This document shows, one piece after another, positions 55,333 to 64,000 of a stretch of DNA of 64,000 bases. Made by a program: the position numbers and the translations under genes. Source of the DNA: Sorangium sp051521495 (GTDB lineage: Bacteria; Myxococcota_A; Polyangia; Polyangiales; Polyangiaceae); contig NZ_CP150355.1 of NCBI RefSeq assembly GCF_051521495.1, positions 6,820,001 to 6,884,000 on the forward strand. The letters run 5' to 3'. Under the pieces are notes generated by a model. The model was not told where the DNA came from and searched no databases. It saw nothing but the letters and a program-made list of their open reading frames with translations. Every line of letters begins with the position of its first letter. Positions within the stretch are counted from its first letter, which is position 1.

Positions 55333-55689
55333 GTGAAGCAGCCTTCCTCCAGCATGCCGAGCGTCTCTGGTTCCCTCATCGTCGAAAGTTTCGGACTGAA
55401 GTGGAAGCTCGGCGCCGATAGCAGCATTGAAGTCACCGTGGTGACGATGGGCCTCCTTTACTCTGGCCCGAGCACCGCAAGCCTGACCCCGCAAGAGCCG
55501 CAGTTCACGACCAGCGGCTCCTGCACCCTCCGCGGCGTGGGCCTTCCGCTGGCGTACCTGGACATGAGCGCGCGCGTCGACTTCTCCAGGCGACAGCTCA
55601 TCGCGAGCTGGCAGGTCCGGAACAGCGCCGGCGAGCGCATCTCCGCGTTCGAGGGGGTCGTCGGCTCCTGGAACACGACGGGGGCGTGA
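55333..55689 (+). CDS. Small hypothetical protein, first gene of sigma-54 operon
   Basis: A 118-residue protein starting at GTG 55333 with GGAG about nine bases upstream. The sequence is beta-rich (GSLIVESFGLKWKLGADSS, IEVTVVTMGLLYSG, RVDFSRRQLIASWQVRNSAG) and has neither signal peptide nor membrane segment. No family recognised. It is separated by two bases from the haem lipoprotein gene, so they are co-expressed. Confidence 0.75.
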   Translation: MKQPSSSMPSVSGSLIVESFGLKWKLGADSSIEVTVVTMGLLYSGPSTASLTPQEPQFTTSGSCTLRGVGLPLAYLDMSARVDFSRRQLIASWQVRNSAGERISAFEGVVGSWNTTGA

Positions 55690-55691
55690 TC

Positions 55692-57551
55692 ATGCGCTCC
55701 TCCGCCTCACCCCTGCGCGTGTCGCCGGCGCTCCTCCTCGGCAGCCAGCTTCTGGCCAGCTGCGTAAACACGTCCGAGAAACCCACGAGCCCACCGCCCG
55801 TCGAGGATCAGGCTCGTCTCTCGCTCGCGGCCGCGCCACCCCCGGAGGTCCCAGAAGACGCGGGCCGGAGGGGCACGCTCGGCTATAACCACGCCTTGAA
55901 GCTCATGACGCGGCTGCGGCAGTCCTGCGCGCCGATCACGAACGACCGTATCTGGCGCTTCATCGAGGGGCTCGACGAGTGCCCACGTCCGCTCACGGAC
56001 GCCGAGCAGCAGGCCGAGCTCAATGATCCCTGGGGCGCCAACGTCCTGCGGCAGCGTACGTTCCCCACCCGCGTCGACGCCGTGGTGCAGGCGATCGCGG
56101 CGCACGACGGCGCGCTGGCCAGCGGTCAGCGCAACTACCTCGTCGGCGAGGGCGGCCAGGTGCCGCTCTCCGTCGCGCCCCGCACGGCCAGCCGCAGCCT
56201 TCGCTACGTCCTCACCTGGAACGGTAGCGACGGCAACGCCGACATCCTCCTTAGCGCCCTGCCGGGCGGCAGCTCCTCGTTTCTGCAGCTCATCTCCTGG
56301 GACGCGAAGAAGAACAGCTACAATTTTTACGAGTACAGCCTGGACCGGCCGGGCTGGTCCTGGGCCGGCGATTCGCGCTTTGCACGCCACAAGGAGACGG
56401 TGGGCCAGGGCTGCTTCGACTGCCACCACAACGGCACGGTCATCATGAAAGAGCTGACCGTGCCGTGGAACAACTGGCATTCAATGCTGGCCACCATCGA
56501 CCCGAGCGTCGTGCCGGCGCCGGTGGTGGCAGAGCCATTCTTTCAAAACCTCACCGGCGCCGAGGTGCTCGAGTCCTCGGTGCGGGGCGGCTTCCAGCGC
56601 TACCATAACCTGCGGCTCCGTGGGCTACTCCAGCGCCAGCCGGACGGCTCGTTCCAGATCAGCAACGTGCCCGAGCTGCTCGGGCATATCATCTCGCAGT
56701 CGACCATCAACTTCGCGTCGTCGCAGATCCCGAGCGATCCGGCACGGGCGACGGATCCTGGAGCTCCGATCTCCGGGCTGCCCAGCGACTTCTTCCTTCG
56801 CGACGGCGTGCTGAGGAACGTCCTCGGCCTGCAGTATGAGTTTCCGCCCAAGCTCCAGCTCGATCGCGCGGCGTTCGACGACTATCTGAAGGTCCATGAT
56901 TTCGAGCTCGTGCAGGAGCGCGGTCAACCCAAGTACCGGGCGCCCGGCGGCACCTTCTTCGCCTTCTTCGTGCCGGTGCAACCCGCAGAGGACATCTTCG
57001 TCACGAAGCAGCTGCTCGCGAACAAGCTGGTGAGCGACAAGTTCGTCGCGTCCGTGCACATGGTGGACTTCCCGAACCCGGTTTTCTCCGCGGCCCGCGA
57101 CGCGCTGCTGAGGTACGCCGAGCAGCTGCCCACCGGCACGCTGAGGGGCGGTCAGAGCGACGTGCCGGCGCGCTTCGCCGCGCTGCTGGCTGAGGAGGCG
57201 CAGCGGCAGCCCGCGTGCGACCCGGCGAAGCTCGACCAGTGCACCGCTGAGCAGCAGTTCCTCTTCTTCTGGAACCAGCCGGACATCCAGTGGCGCGCGG
57301 AGGCCACGAAGCGGCTGCAAGCCTACCTCGACGCCGTCGGACGGCGGCTCGCGGCGCCCCAGGGCCTCGACGACTACATGCGGCTGGCCGTATCGCGAGG
57401 GACGCAGTTCTCGCAATGGCCGCTCATCGGCAACCTTGACGAGTTCAGCCTCCTGCTGCCCTCCACGAATCTCCCCGCGTCGCCGCTGGTTCGCATGATG
57501 CACGACGGCTCCGTCGCGCCGCTCCCCTCAGCCCCCGCGAACGATCCCTGA
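55692..57551 (+). CDS. Mono-haem c-type cytochrome lipoprotein of unknown function
   Basis: A 619-residue lipoprotein: MRSSASPLRVSPALLLGSQL leads to an LASC lipobox. One haem-c motif, GCFDCHHNG, is near residue 240. N-terminal to it are LKLMTRLRQSCAPITNDRIW and SLRYVLTWNGSDGNADILLS; C-terminal to it is a large helical region (PELLGHIISQSTINFASSQI; FAFFVPVQPAEDIFV). I do not recognise the family beyond the haem motif. The ATG is two bases after the preceding stop. It probably performs electron transfer or an oxidation at the cell surface together with the next protein. Confidence 0.75.
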   Translation: MRSSASPLRVSPALLLGSQLLASCVNTSEKPTSPPPVEDQARLSLAAAPPPEVPEDAGRRGTLGYNHALKLMTRLRQSCAPITNDRIWRFIEGLDECPRPLTDAEQQAELNDPWGANVLRQRTFPTRVDAVVQAIAAHDGALASGQRNYLVGEGGQVPLSVAPRTASRSLRYVLTWNGSDGNADILLSALPGGSSSFLQLISWDAKKNSYNFYEYSLDRPGWSWAGDSRFARHKETVGQGCFDCHHNGTVIMKELTVPWNNWHSMLATIDPSVVPAPVVAEPFFQNLTGAEVLESSVRGGFQRYHNLRLRGLLQRQPDGSFQISNVPELLGHIISQSTINFASSQIPSDPARATDPGAPISGLPSDFFLRDGVLRNVLGLQYEFPPKLQLDRAAFDDYLKVHDFELVQERGQPKYRAPGGTFFAFFVPVQPAEDIFVTKQLLANKLVSDKFVASVHMVDFPNPVFSAARDALLRYAEQLPTGTLRGGQSDVPARFAALLAEEAQRQPACDPAKLDQCTAEQQFLFFWNQPDIQWRAEATKRLQAYLDAVGRRLAAPQGLDDYMRLAVSRGTQFSQWPLIGNLDEFSLLLPSTNLPASPLVRMMHDGSVAPLPSAPANDP

Positions 57552-57589
57552 ACCAACAGTCAATCCAACGATACCACCCAGAGGTGCCC

Positions 57590-59191
57590 ATGAAACTCGA
57601 ATGCTACGATCCTCCCGCGCTATGGAACGATTTCGCCGATGATCCCCAGAAAGCGCAGCAGCTCCGCGACGCATGGAGCAAGAACGTCAACCGCTGGACC
57701 GAGAGCGCGATCGTCGGCAATCCGTGGAGCGTGCTGAACGACCACGACCGTGACTACTACTATAACCCCCTCGTCACGGACACACCTCAAGACGCGGTGA
57801 GCGCCGTCGTACCCTGGTTCGCCTTCCCGAACCGGATTCTCCACGTCTTCCCCAACGTGGGGCAGGCCGAGCAGTGGCGCTACGCGGACGAAGGGCCCCC
57901 GGCGGTGGACGGACAGCCGTATCGGCCGGCCGGCCCGCGCGGCTGGCAGGACGAATATTGCGAGTGGAGCGTGACCCGAAACTCCGACGGGCAGATCGTC
58001 CGTGTGATGTTCACGTGCGAGAACCCGGAATACTGGTTCGCCCTCTGGCAAGTGTCGCCGGAGCGGGTCCTCCAGCTCTATCGCGAGCTGGTGAGCGAGG
58101 AGGTGCAGATGGAGGACCTCTACCTTCTCGATGCGCAGCGCCGGCCGGTGATCGACCGCGAGACGGGCAGGCCCGCCTACGACGCGGTGAACAAGTGGAA
58201 CAGCACCACCAAGGACGGCGCCGTCCACCTGATCAGCCCCCCCAACACGCTGGGAGCGGAGATCTACCTGGCCGCGGCGGCCACCTTGCTGCGCGAGCAC
58301 GATGGCGACCCCATCACCGACCAAGGCGCCCTCATCAACTGCAGTCGTTACGGCACTCCCTTCCGCAACAGCGATCCGTTCATCGGCTCGCAGGTCAACA
58401 CGCTGGTGCGCACCAAGGGAGTCCGCGTCACCCTGCAAAACCCGGTCGGGCTCTACATCCAGCAGCCGGATTTCAGCCGTTATCAGCTCCCGCTCACCGC
58501 GCCGCCGGACGCGAGGATCGAGGACTGCTGGCGCATCGTCCGCGGCTCCCGTGGCATGGGCCTGCACGCTGTCTTCGAGGTGCCGCCGAATCTCGGGTTC
58601 ACGGTCAGCGATATCTCCATCGACGGGTCGGCCATCGCGTTCGGATCGCAAATCGCCCAGACGTTCCGCATCGCGCTCACGGGTCAGGCGATCCCTTCCA
58701 CGCTCCCGCCTCCTGTCGGGAGCGACTGCCAGCGCCCGAACCCCGCCCCGCTGCCGTCGTCGCTGGCGCTCCAAGACATCAACCTCTATTCCGCGGGCAG
58801 CCGGTCGACGGCGGCGCCACGGGTGGAGCAAGGCTCCACCGTGAGCACGCTCCTGCTGCTCGCCGAGGACGTGAAGCGGGGCGCCACGGTGCAGTTCTCG
58901 GGCGCTGGCGTCACGGCGAAGGTGATCGAGCTCCAGCCGCAGGACGACGGCGGGACGTTGATGCTGCTCTCCGTCGAGGTGTCGCAGAGCGCGCCCATCG
59001 GCGATCGGGCGCTGCTGCTCACCAACCCTGACGGCGCCCACGGCCCTGCAGCGCCTGGTATGCTCGAAGTCGTGCCCGCGGGCAGCCTGCAGACGTCGCC
59101 GTCGCTTCAGTCGGTCGCGGCCCAGCGCAACAGCGCGGAGAGCAGGAGGGACGCGATGCATGCTCCGGCGCAACGCCAGCGCCGGCGCTGA
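57590..59191 (+). CDS. Large orphan protein, third gene of sigma-54 operon
   Basis: A 533-residue protein. GAGGTG lies four bases before the ATG at 57590, which I prefer over the GTG at 57584. No signal peptide is evident. Residues about 1-330 are Trp/Tyr-rich (ALWNDFADDPQKAQQLRDAW, NPWSVLNDHDRDYYYNPLV, CEWSVTRNSDGQIVRVMFT, CENPEYWFALW), and a C-terminal beta-domain follows (VQFSGAGVTAKVIELQPQDD), resembling an Ig/IPT-type fold. Family unknown. The conserved aromatic N-terminal part suggests an enzyme rather than a structural protein. It likely acts with the haem protein. Confidence 0.75.
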   Translation: MKLECYDPPALWNDFADDPQKAQQLRDAWSKNVNRWTESAIVGNPWSVLNDHDRDYYYNPLVTDTPQDAVSAVVPWFAFPNRILHVFPNVGQAEQWRYADEGPPAVDGQPYRPAGPRGWQDEYCEWSVTRNSDGQIVRVMFTCENPEYWFALWQVSPERVLQLYRELVSEEVQMEDLYLLDAQRRPVIDRETGRPAYDAVNKWNSTTKDGAVHLISPPNTLGAEIYLAAAATLLREHDGDPITDQGALINCSRYGTPFRNSDPFIGSQVNTLVRTKGVRVTLQNPVGLYIQQPDFSRYQLPLTAPPDARIEDCWRIVRGSRGMGLHAVFEVPPNLGFTVSDISIDGSAIAFGSQIAQTFRIALTGQAIPSTLPPPVGSDCQRPNPAPLPSSLALQDINLYSAGSRSTAAPRVEQGSTVSTLLLLAEDVKRGATVQFSGAGVTAKVIELQPQDDGGTLMLLSVEVSQSAPIGDRALLLTNPDGAHGPAAPGMLEVVPAGSLQTSPSLQSVAAQRNSAESRRDAMHAPAQRQRRR

Positions 59192-59440
59192 AATGCTCGT
59201 GCGTGCGCCGAGCGCGCGACGTCGCTCGAGCTCCCGGCGCACCACAGCACGCAGACGATATTTCGAGTTCTTGACGTCCTCCGGGCGCCTCGGTGGTTCC
59301 CTCCGTCGAGCGCTCCGCGGGCCTGGGCTGAGCCTCGGCGGCGACTGCCCGTAGCGGGGCGCGGGCGCCGCGGAGCTCCGCAGGCCCCCGGGGGATAGGC
59401 CCCGTCGCGGCCGTCTGCAGCCGTCCGCCGCGCCCCTGCG

Positions 59441-60889
59441 TCAGCGCTTCTTCGCGCCGCGCTGGGCCTTCTCCGCCTCGGCGAGCCGCCGCCGCGCGTC
59501 GTCCAGCGCCGCCTGGCTGGCGTGGCCCTTCGGGAGCGCCTCGTACCCGGCCACCTCCTCGCGCAGCGTCGCGACCTGCTCCGCGATCTGCCCGAGCCGC
59601 TGCAGGATCTCCGCGCGGAGCTTCAGGTAACGCAGCCGGCGCGGGCCGTAGGCGCGGCCGATGGCGCGCTCCACCGCGGCGAGCGCCTCCGCATCGCGGC
59701 CCGTCGCGTGGAGCACCTGCGCGAGCCGCGCGGGCGGCTCGTACGAGCCGGGCATCTGCGCCTCGCGCTCCTTCAGCATCGCGACCGCCTCGTCGCCGCG
59801 GCCGAGCGCGACGTACGCCATGGCGCGCCCGTAGTCGTACGCGGCGGCCGCCTCGGGGGTCTTCGCCTCCTTCGCGGCCCGCTCCAGCACGGCGAGCTTC
59901 GACTCGTTCGCCGCGCGGGCCCCGGCCGCGTCGCCGAGCGCCTCGAGCCCCTCGGCGAGCAGGCCCCACGCGTCGGCCCTGTCGTCCGCGCTCGCGTCCG
60001 CGGGCGGGCGCTCGACGATCGATCGCAGCCGGGCGACCGCCGCCTCGCGCGCGGCCCGCTGGGCCTTGCCGTCGGGGAGCGCGGCCGCGCAGGAGAGCAG
60101 GATGCTCGCGAAATCGGCGGGCAGCGCCGCGCCCTTCACCTCGCCGACGTGCGCCCTGCCGAGGTCCACGCACGCCGCCGCGTCCCGGCTGCGGTAGAGC
60201 GCCGACAGGAGGCCGAGCAGCGCCTCGCTGCGCCGCGGCCAGGCCTCGCCACCCCGCGCGAGGGCGCGCCGGTAGGCGGACACCGCCGCGGCGTGGTCAC
60301 CGGCGCTGTGGGCCCGCTTCGCCTCGACCAGCAGGCGGTTCGGATCGTCCGCGGGCAGCGCCGACGCCGCCTGGGAATCCATCGCAAGCAGCGCCTCGCG
60401 GAGCAGCTCGCGCAGCTCCTCGACCGACGCGGCGCCTCGCCAGAGCCCGATCACCTCGCCCCCCGCCGGCTCGAAGAGGAAGAACGTCGGCCACACCGTC
60501 ACCTCGTGCCGCTCCAGGAACGGCGCGCTCTCGGGTCGATCCGTGTCGACGTCCGCGAACACCACCCGTTCGGCGAACGGGCGCAGCGACGGATCGGTCA
60601 GCACGTAATGCTTCATGCTCAGGCAGGTGTGGCACCACGGCGCCCACGCATCGACGAAGAGCGCCTTGCCCTCGGCCCGGGCCTTCTCGCGCGCGCGGGG
60701 CAGGTCGTCGTGGATGAACTCGAGCGGCGGTCGAGCCGCCGCCGGCTCCGGCCCGGGCGCCGCCGCTGGAGACGACGGCGCGGCGGCCGGAAGCGCCGGA
60801 GGCGGCGCCGGCGCGCGCGGCGGCTCGCCGGCGCAGGCGGCGAGGGCGACGGCGGAGACGAGAGCGGGGAGCAGGGCCAGGGCACGCAC
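59441..60889 (-). CDS. Thioredoxin-fold lipoprotein with TPR-like repeats
   Basis: A 482-residue lipoprotein. GTG 60889 gives MRALALLPALVSAVALAAC with an LAAC lipobox and then a Pro/Ala linker. A thioredoxin-like domain (about residues 55-165) has WCHTC near residues 84-88 and the cis-Pro segment VTVWPTFFLF; EKARAEGKALFVDAWAPWC is typical of DsbD-gamma/YbbN-like proteins. The C-terminal 300 residues are TPR-like helices (AHSAGDHAAAVSAYRRAL; AVAMLKEREAQMPGSYEPPA). Likely a periplasmic thiol-disulfide protein that binds a partner through the repeats. Confidence 0.87.
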   Translation of the reverse strand: MRALALLPALVSAVALAACAGEPPRAPAPPPALPAAAPSSPAAAPGPEPAAARPPLEFIHDDLPRAREKARAEGKALFVDAWAPWCHTCLSMKHYVLTDPSLRPFAERVVFADVDTDRPESAPFLERHEVTVWPTFFLFEPAGGEVIGLWRGAASVEELRELLREALLAMDSQAASALPADDPNRLLVEAKRAHSAGDHAAAVSAYRRALARGGEAWPRRSEALLGLLSALYRSRDAAACVDLGRAHVGEVKGAALPADFASILLSCAAALPDGKAQRAAREAAVARLRSIVERPPADASADDRADAWGLLAEGLEALGDAAGARAANESKLAVLERAAKEAKTPEAAAAYDYGRAMAYVALGRGDEAVAMLKEREAQMPGSYEPPARLAQVLHATGRDAEALAAVERAIGRAYGPRRLRYLKLRAEILQRLGQIAEQVATLREEVAGYEALPKGHASQAALDDARRRLAEAEKAQRGAKKR

Positions 60890-61047
60890 GGCCGGGCATG
60901 GTAGCCGAACGGCTACGGAGTCGCCCTCGCTGCGTCAGGCGAGCGCGGGCATCCGGGGCCGGCTCGCGCGCGGCGCCGCTGGCAGGCTCGTCCGCGGGTC
61001 GACAATGCGCTCCCCGACCCCCGCAAAGCTGGTACAGTCTCGCCCAG

Positions 61048-61713
61048 GTGAACGATTACGCGGGTCGGTGCGGCAGCTGCGCGGCATTTACCCGGGCGCA
61101 CGACGATCCGGCGCGCGGCCGCGTCGGCGAGTGCGCCCTCGAGGTGTACCCGCCGCCGATCAAGGCGACCGCGACGTGCGCCCGTTACCGCGCCAAGGGC
61201 GCGCCGCCTCCGCCGCCGCCGCCCCGGGCGGCGGGCCAGCCGCGCGGCGCCGGCGGCAGGGCGCGGGCGCCCGAGCGCGCTCCATCGCCGGAGCGCCGGC
61301 CTGGCGCGGCGCCGCAGCCCTTCCGTTCGCCGCTGCCAAGGGAGATCGACATCGACATGGATATCGACGAGTTCCGCCGTGTGCTGCGCGAGGTGCTGTC
61401 CGAGGAGCTCGGCGTCGGCCGCGCGGAGATGGGCGGCCGCTGGGAAGGCGGAGAGATCGTCCTCCGGCCCGGGAAGGAGGGCACGGCCGAGAAGCACATC
61501 CCGCTCGACGTGTTCTTCCACAAGATCGTGATGCTCCGCGACAAGCTCCGCGTGCTGGAGCAGAAGATCAACGCGCACGAGGGTCTGAGCGACGCGGAGA
61601 AGGTCCAGCTCCAGGCGTACATCACGGGCTGTTACGGGACGCTCACGACGTTCAACGTCCTCTTCGCGCGCCGGGAAGACGGATTCGCCGGCAGCGGCCG
61701 CGACGGCGACTAG
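61048..61713 (+). CDS. Cysteine-motif protein with proline-rich linker
   Basis: A 221-residue protein from GTG 61048. The N-terminal 45 residues hold YAGRCGSCAAFTR, then GECALEVYP and ATCARYRAKG, a four-cysteine pattern (CxxC...C...C) that probably binds zinc. A Pro/Ala-rich linker follows (about 50-100). The C-terminal half is alpha-helical (DEFRRVLREVLSEELG; DVFFHKIVMLRDKLRVLEQK; GLSDAEKVQLQAYITGCYG). Longer in-frame sequence upstream to 60898 is Arg-rich and unlikely. Family unknown; a DNA- or protein-binding role is possible. Confidence 0.65.
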   Translation: MNDYAGRCGSCAAFTRAHDDPARGRVGECALEVYPPPIKATATCARYRAKGAPPPPPPPRAAGQPRGAGGRARAPERAPSPERRPGAAPQPFRSPLPREIDIDMDIDEFRRVLREVLSEELGVGRAEMGGRWEGGEIVLRPGKEGTAEKHIPLDVFFHKIVMLRDKLRVLEQKINAHEGLSDAEKVQLQAYITGCYGTLTTFNVLFARREDGFAGSGRDGD

Positions 61714-61830
61714 GAGCGCCGAACGACACCTCACGTCTCCAGGCGACCGAGGGTGGGCGCGTCGCGCCGTTGTTCCTCGTCGCGCTCAGGACACCTCATC
61801 CCGTCTATCGCTCGCCTTGATCGGGCGAGG

Positions 61831-61895
61831 GATGAACCGCCATGACGCCAAGGACGCGAAGATGCGTCCCTCTCCTTTGGGCGTCCTTCGCGGCG
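61831..61895. repeat. Diverged copy of the GCCAAG/CTTGGC palindromic element
   Basis: GAACCGCCATGACGCCAAGG (61834-61853) and the right arm GGGCGTCCTTCGCGGCG (61879-61895) match the element at 21993-22048 (GAACCGCCAAG..GACGCCAAG and CTTGGCGTCCTTGGCG) with a few changes. It lies directly upstream of the membrane-protein gene at 61909. Confidence 0.6.
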
Positions 61896-61908
61896 CTATA
61901 CTTGCCCC

Positions 61909-62661
61909 ATGTTCCGTTCCGATCGAGATGCCCTCGCCGACAAGCTCGGCGACGTGCAAGCCGAGAACGAGCGCCTGCGCCAGCAGAACGAGGCCATGCG
62001 CCACGCGCTGCTGGCGCAGCGCATCGGCGGGCGATCCGCGGCCTCCAATGTGTATCGCGGCGGCGTGGTCGGGCTGGGCACCGGCGAGCGGGTCGCGCTC
62101 GCGCGGCATCGGCTCGAGGCGTTTCCTGTGTGGGCCACGGCGCTGCTGCACGTCGTGACGTTCGGAATCGTGTCGTTCGTCCGCTTCAACTCGATGCACG
62201 CCCAGCTGCCCCAGGCCGAGCGCGACGATCCCTCCGTGGGGAAGGCCGTCGGCTTCCACTTCATCCCGTACTACAACTACTACTGGATCTTCTGGAACGG
62301 CCTCCGGCTCTGTGATCGCGTGAACCTGCAGTGCCGCCTGCGCGGCATGCCCGACGGCGTGCCGCGCGGCCTTGTCATCGCGGCGTGCGTGGCGAGCATC
62401 ATCCCGTACATCCAGGTGCTGGCCGGCCCGATCGCCTGGCTGTTCGTCGCCATCGCCATGCAGCGCACGGTGAACCGGATCGTCGAGCTCGACGCGCGGA
62501 CCACGAGCGAACGCGTGGATCGGGTCCGCGTGGATGCCGGCGTGTTCGGCGCGCGGATCCCCGCGCCTCAGGCGCTGCCGCTGCCGGACGACATCGCCGC
62601 CCAGGCGGAGGCGGAGGCGGAGGCCGCGGCGGCGGTCGCCGAGCAGCGGCAGCGCCGCTAA
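61909..62661 (+). CDS. Membrane protein with N-terminal coiled coil (DUF4234-like)
   Basis: A 250-residue protein. Residues 1-40 are a coiled coil (DALADKLGDVQAENERLRQQ). Two to three hydrophobic stretches follow (WATALLHVVTFGIVSFVRF; IPYYNYYWIFWNGLRLCDRV; GLVIAACVASIIPYIQVLAG with WLFVAIAMQ). The FHFIPYYNYYWIFWNG pattern resembles DUF4234-type small membrane domains. The C-terminus is Ala/Glu-rich and disordered. Function unknown. Confidence 0.75.
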   Translation: MFRSDRDALADKLGDVQAENERLRQQNEAMRHALLAQRIGGRSAASNVYRGGVVGLGTGERVALARHRLEAFPVWATALLHVVTFGIVSFVRFNSMHAQLPQAERDDPSVGKAVGFHFIPYYNYYWIFWNGLRLCDRVNLQCRLRGMPDGVPRGLVIAACVASIIPYIQVLAGPIAWLFVAIAMQRTVNRIVELDARTTSERVDRVRVDAGVFGARIPAPQALPLPDDIAAQAEAEAEAAAAVAEQRQRR

Positions 62662-63150
62662 AGCGCCGATCGGTCCGATAGGCGGTCGGTCGCATCCTCG
62701 GATCACCTAACATCCGTCCAGCGGAGGACGGTCACCGTCGCCATGACGTCGCAGGCGATGGGGTGAACACGGCCCCTTCAATGCAGGGTCGCCGGCGGCG
62801 TGACTCGGCCTGGGGTCAGGTGAAGCTGTGCGGGAGCGACGCGCTCGGATCCGCCGCCTTGGCGGCCTTGCGACTGGCCTCCAGCGCGGCGGCGCGCGCC
62901 GCGTCCTCGAACTCACCACCGAACTGGACGAAGACGCCGACGACGTAACGGCGCCGCGGGCACGCCGGGCGCGAGCCTCGTGACACCGAGCCAGCAATTC
63001 CGCCGCACCGCGGATTCGCCGGGATCGGCGATCGGCGCGCGGAGGCCGTCGCAAACGGGGAATCGGCGAGATCTACGCCGCGGGCGCTCGCCGAAGGGAT
63101 GCACGGGGCGTCGCCCACCATGGTACAAGGTGCGAGGAGGTCGCCGCGCA
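62662..63150. other. 489-bp intergenic region, possible gene remnant
   Basis: No complete gene is supported. On the minus strand, the stretch 62820-62950 translates to a protein-like segment (VVGVFVQFGGEFEDAARAAA, then LEASRKAAKAAD) that ends at 62816, but upstream in that frame the sequence is non-protein-like and lacks a clear start. It may be a decayed gene end. The promoter of the transporter at 63151 should also be here. Confidence 0.35.
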
Positions 63151-64000
63151 ATGGCCATCAAACAGCTCACGCCAGAGCAGGTCCACACCATGTCGCTCGA
63201 AGAGAAGGACACATGGTGGCTGAAGAACGTCTATCGCGGCGACATGCCCCAGCTCACGTGGCGCTCGGCGATCACGGGCATGCTCCTCGGCGCGTTCCTG
63301 TCGCTCACGAACCTGTACATCGGCGCGCGCACCGGCTGGTCGCTCGGCGTCGGGATCACGAGCGTCATCCTGGCCTTCGGCATCTTCAAGGCGCTCTCCA
63401 GGCTGGGCCTCGGCAACGACATGACCGTGCTCGAGAACAACGCGATGCAGTCGATCGCGACGTCGGCCGGATACATGAACGCGCCGCTCTTCACGAGCCT
63501 CGCGGCCTACTCGATGGTCACGACGACGATCATCCCCATGGGCCAGGCGATGGTCTGGATGTTCATCCTCGCGATCCTCGGCGTGCTCTTCGCCTTCCCC
63601 ATGAAGAAGCGCTTCATCAACGACGAGCAGCTGCCCTTCCCCGAGGGGATGGCCGCAGGCGTCGTCATGGACGCGCTGCACGAGAGCGACGAGAAGGAGG
63701 GCCTCTTCAAGGCGAAGCTCCTCCTCGGCGGCGGCCTCCTGAGCGCGGCGCTCGAGCTCCTCCGCGACGACAAGGTGATGCGCGCGCTCTTCGCGCTGAA
63801 GAACATCCCCCATTACTACGACGAGCTCCTCTATGGCGGGCGCCTCGCCGATCTGCTGAAGCGCTGGGGCCTCTCGCCGGCCCTCCGCGGCACCCCGCTG
63901 AACGAGCTCACGATCCGCTTCGAAACGAGCATCATCTTCGTCGCCACGGGCGGCCTGATGGGCATCCGGACGGGCGTGTCGCTCCTCCTCGGCGGGATCC
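63151..64000 (+). CDS. OPT family transporter (N-terminal part; runs off the window)
   Basis: The first 283 residues of an oligopeptide-transporter-family membrane protein. GAGGAGGT precedes the ATG at 63151. After a hydrophilic N-terminus (MAIKQLTPEQVHTMSLEEKD) come hydrophobic segments: AITGMLLGAFLSLTNLYIGA, SLGVGITSVILAFGIFKALS, TVLENNAMQSIATSAGYM, and AMVWMFILAILGVLFAFPM, with the QLPFPEGMAAGVVMDALHES motif characteristic of OPT proteins. Members carry oligopeptides or metal chelates; the substrate cannot be read here. Confidence 0.9.
   Translation, partial: MAIKQLTPEQVHTMSLEEKDTWWLKNVYRGDMPQLTWRSAITGMLLGAFLSLTNLYIGARTGWSLGVGITSVILAFGIFKALSRLGLGNDMTVLENNAMQSIATSAGYMNAPLFTSLAAYSMVTTTIIPMGQAMVWMFILAILGVLFAFPMKKRFINDEQLPFPEGMAAGVVMDALHESDEKEGLFKAKLLLGGGLLSAALELLRDDKVMRALFALKNIPHYYDELLYGGRLADLLKRWGLSPALRGTPLNELTIRFETSIIFVATGGLMGIRTGVSLLLGGI

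Overview
The window is one continuous piece of very GC-rich DNA with extreme third-position G/C bias, so long open frames lie antisense to nearly every true gene. The gene content points to a large-genome myxobacterium of the Sorangium/Polyangiales type: Hanks-type Ser/Thr kinases with PP2C and FHA partners, sigma-54 activators with FHA domains, many lipoproteins with Gly/Ser-rich linkers, a MYXO-CTERM-like tail, and a TfuA/YcaO pair. This assignment is inference from content. I saw no rRNA, tRNA, integrase, transposase or CRISPR array, so the window reads as chromosomal with accessory patches.

Layout. 1-4733: a secreted hypothetical protein, then a tight MoxR ATPase / DUF2201-VWA metallopeptidase-like / PD-(D/E)XK-like protein operon. 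4868-10712 (minus): a beta-propeller di-haem lipoprotein, an NCS1 nucleobase/hydantoin-type permease and a PAS-STAS RsbR-like protein. 11303-14820: poorly characterised proteins and simple repeats. 15024-21895: a 1173-residue secreted beta-propeller protein, then a P-loop ATPase overlapping a TPR protein whose six TPR-like units are almost identical at DNA level. 22109-25033 (minus): an aldo/keto reductase and a GH30 glycosidase lipoprotein, followed by an 83-bp tandem repeat. 25606-32603: DoxX-like, EF-hand and several lipoprotein or small membrane genes, including two frameshifted remnants. 32903-38103: YdeI-like, VOC, a penicillin-binding transpeptidase, endonuclease III, uracil-DNA glycosylase, a YkgJ cysteine-cluster protein and a glutathione S-transferase. 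38225-43724: a membrane protein and a phospho-signalling group (FHA/AAA+ regulator, Ser/Thr kinase, divergent PP2C phosphatase). 43878-44723: a second aldo/keto reductase.

44787-52931 (all minus) is the most interesting block: a 1267-residue kinase-ATPase-TPR protein, an NmrA-like NAD(P)-binding protein that reads in frame into an orphan 188-residue protein with its own strong ribosome site, then YcaO and TfuA overlapping by ATGA. YcaO-TfuA pairs are known to install backbone thioamides, so this looks like an undescribed peptide- or protein-modifying operon with the 188-residue protein as a candidate substrate or partner.

53164-59191: a sigma-54 activator (FHA, degenerate GGDEF-like, AAA+, Fis) diverges from a three-gene operon (small protein, mono-haem lipoprotein, large orphan protein) that has a near-consensus -24/-12 promoter at 55217-55232. 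59441-64000: a thioredoxin-fold/TPR lipoprotein, a cysteine-motif protein, a membrane protein and the start of an OPT-family transporter that runs off the end.
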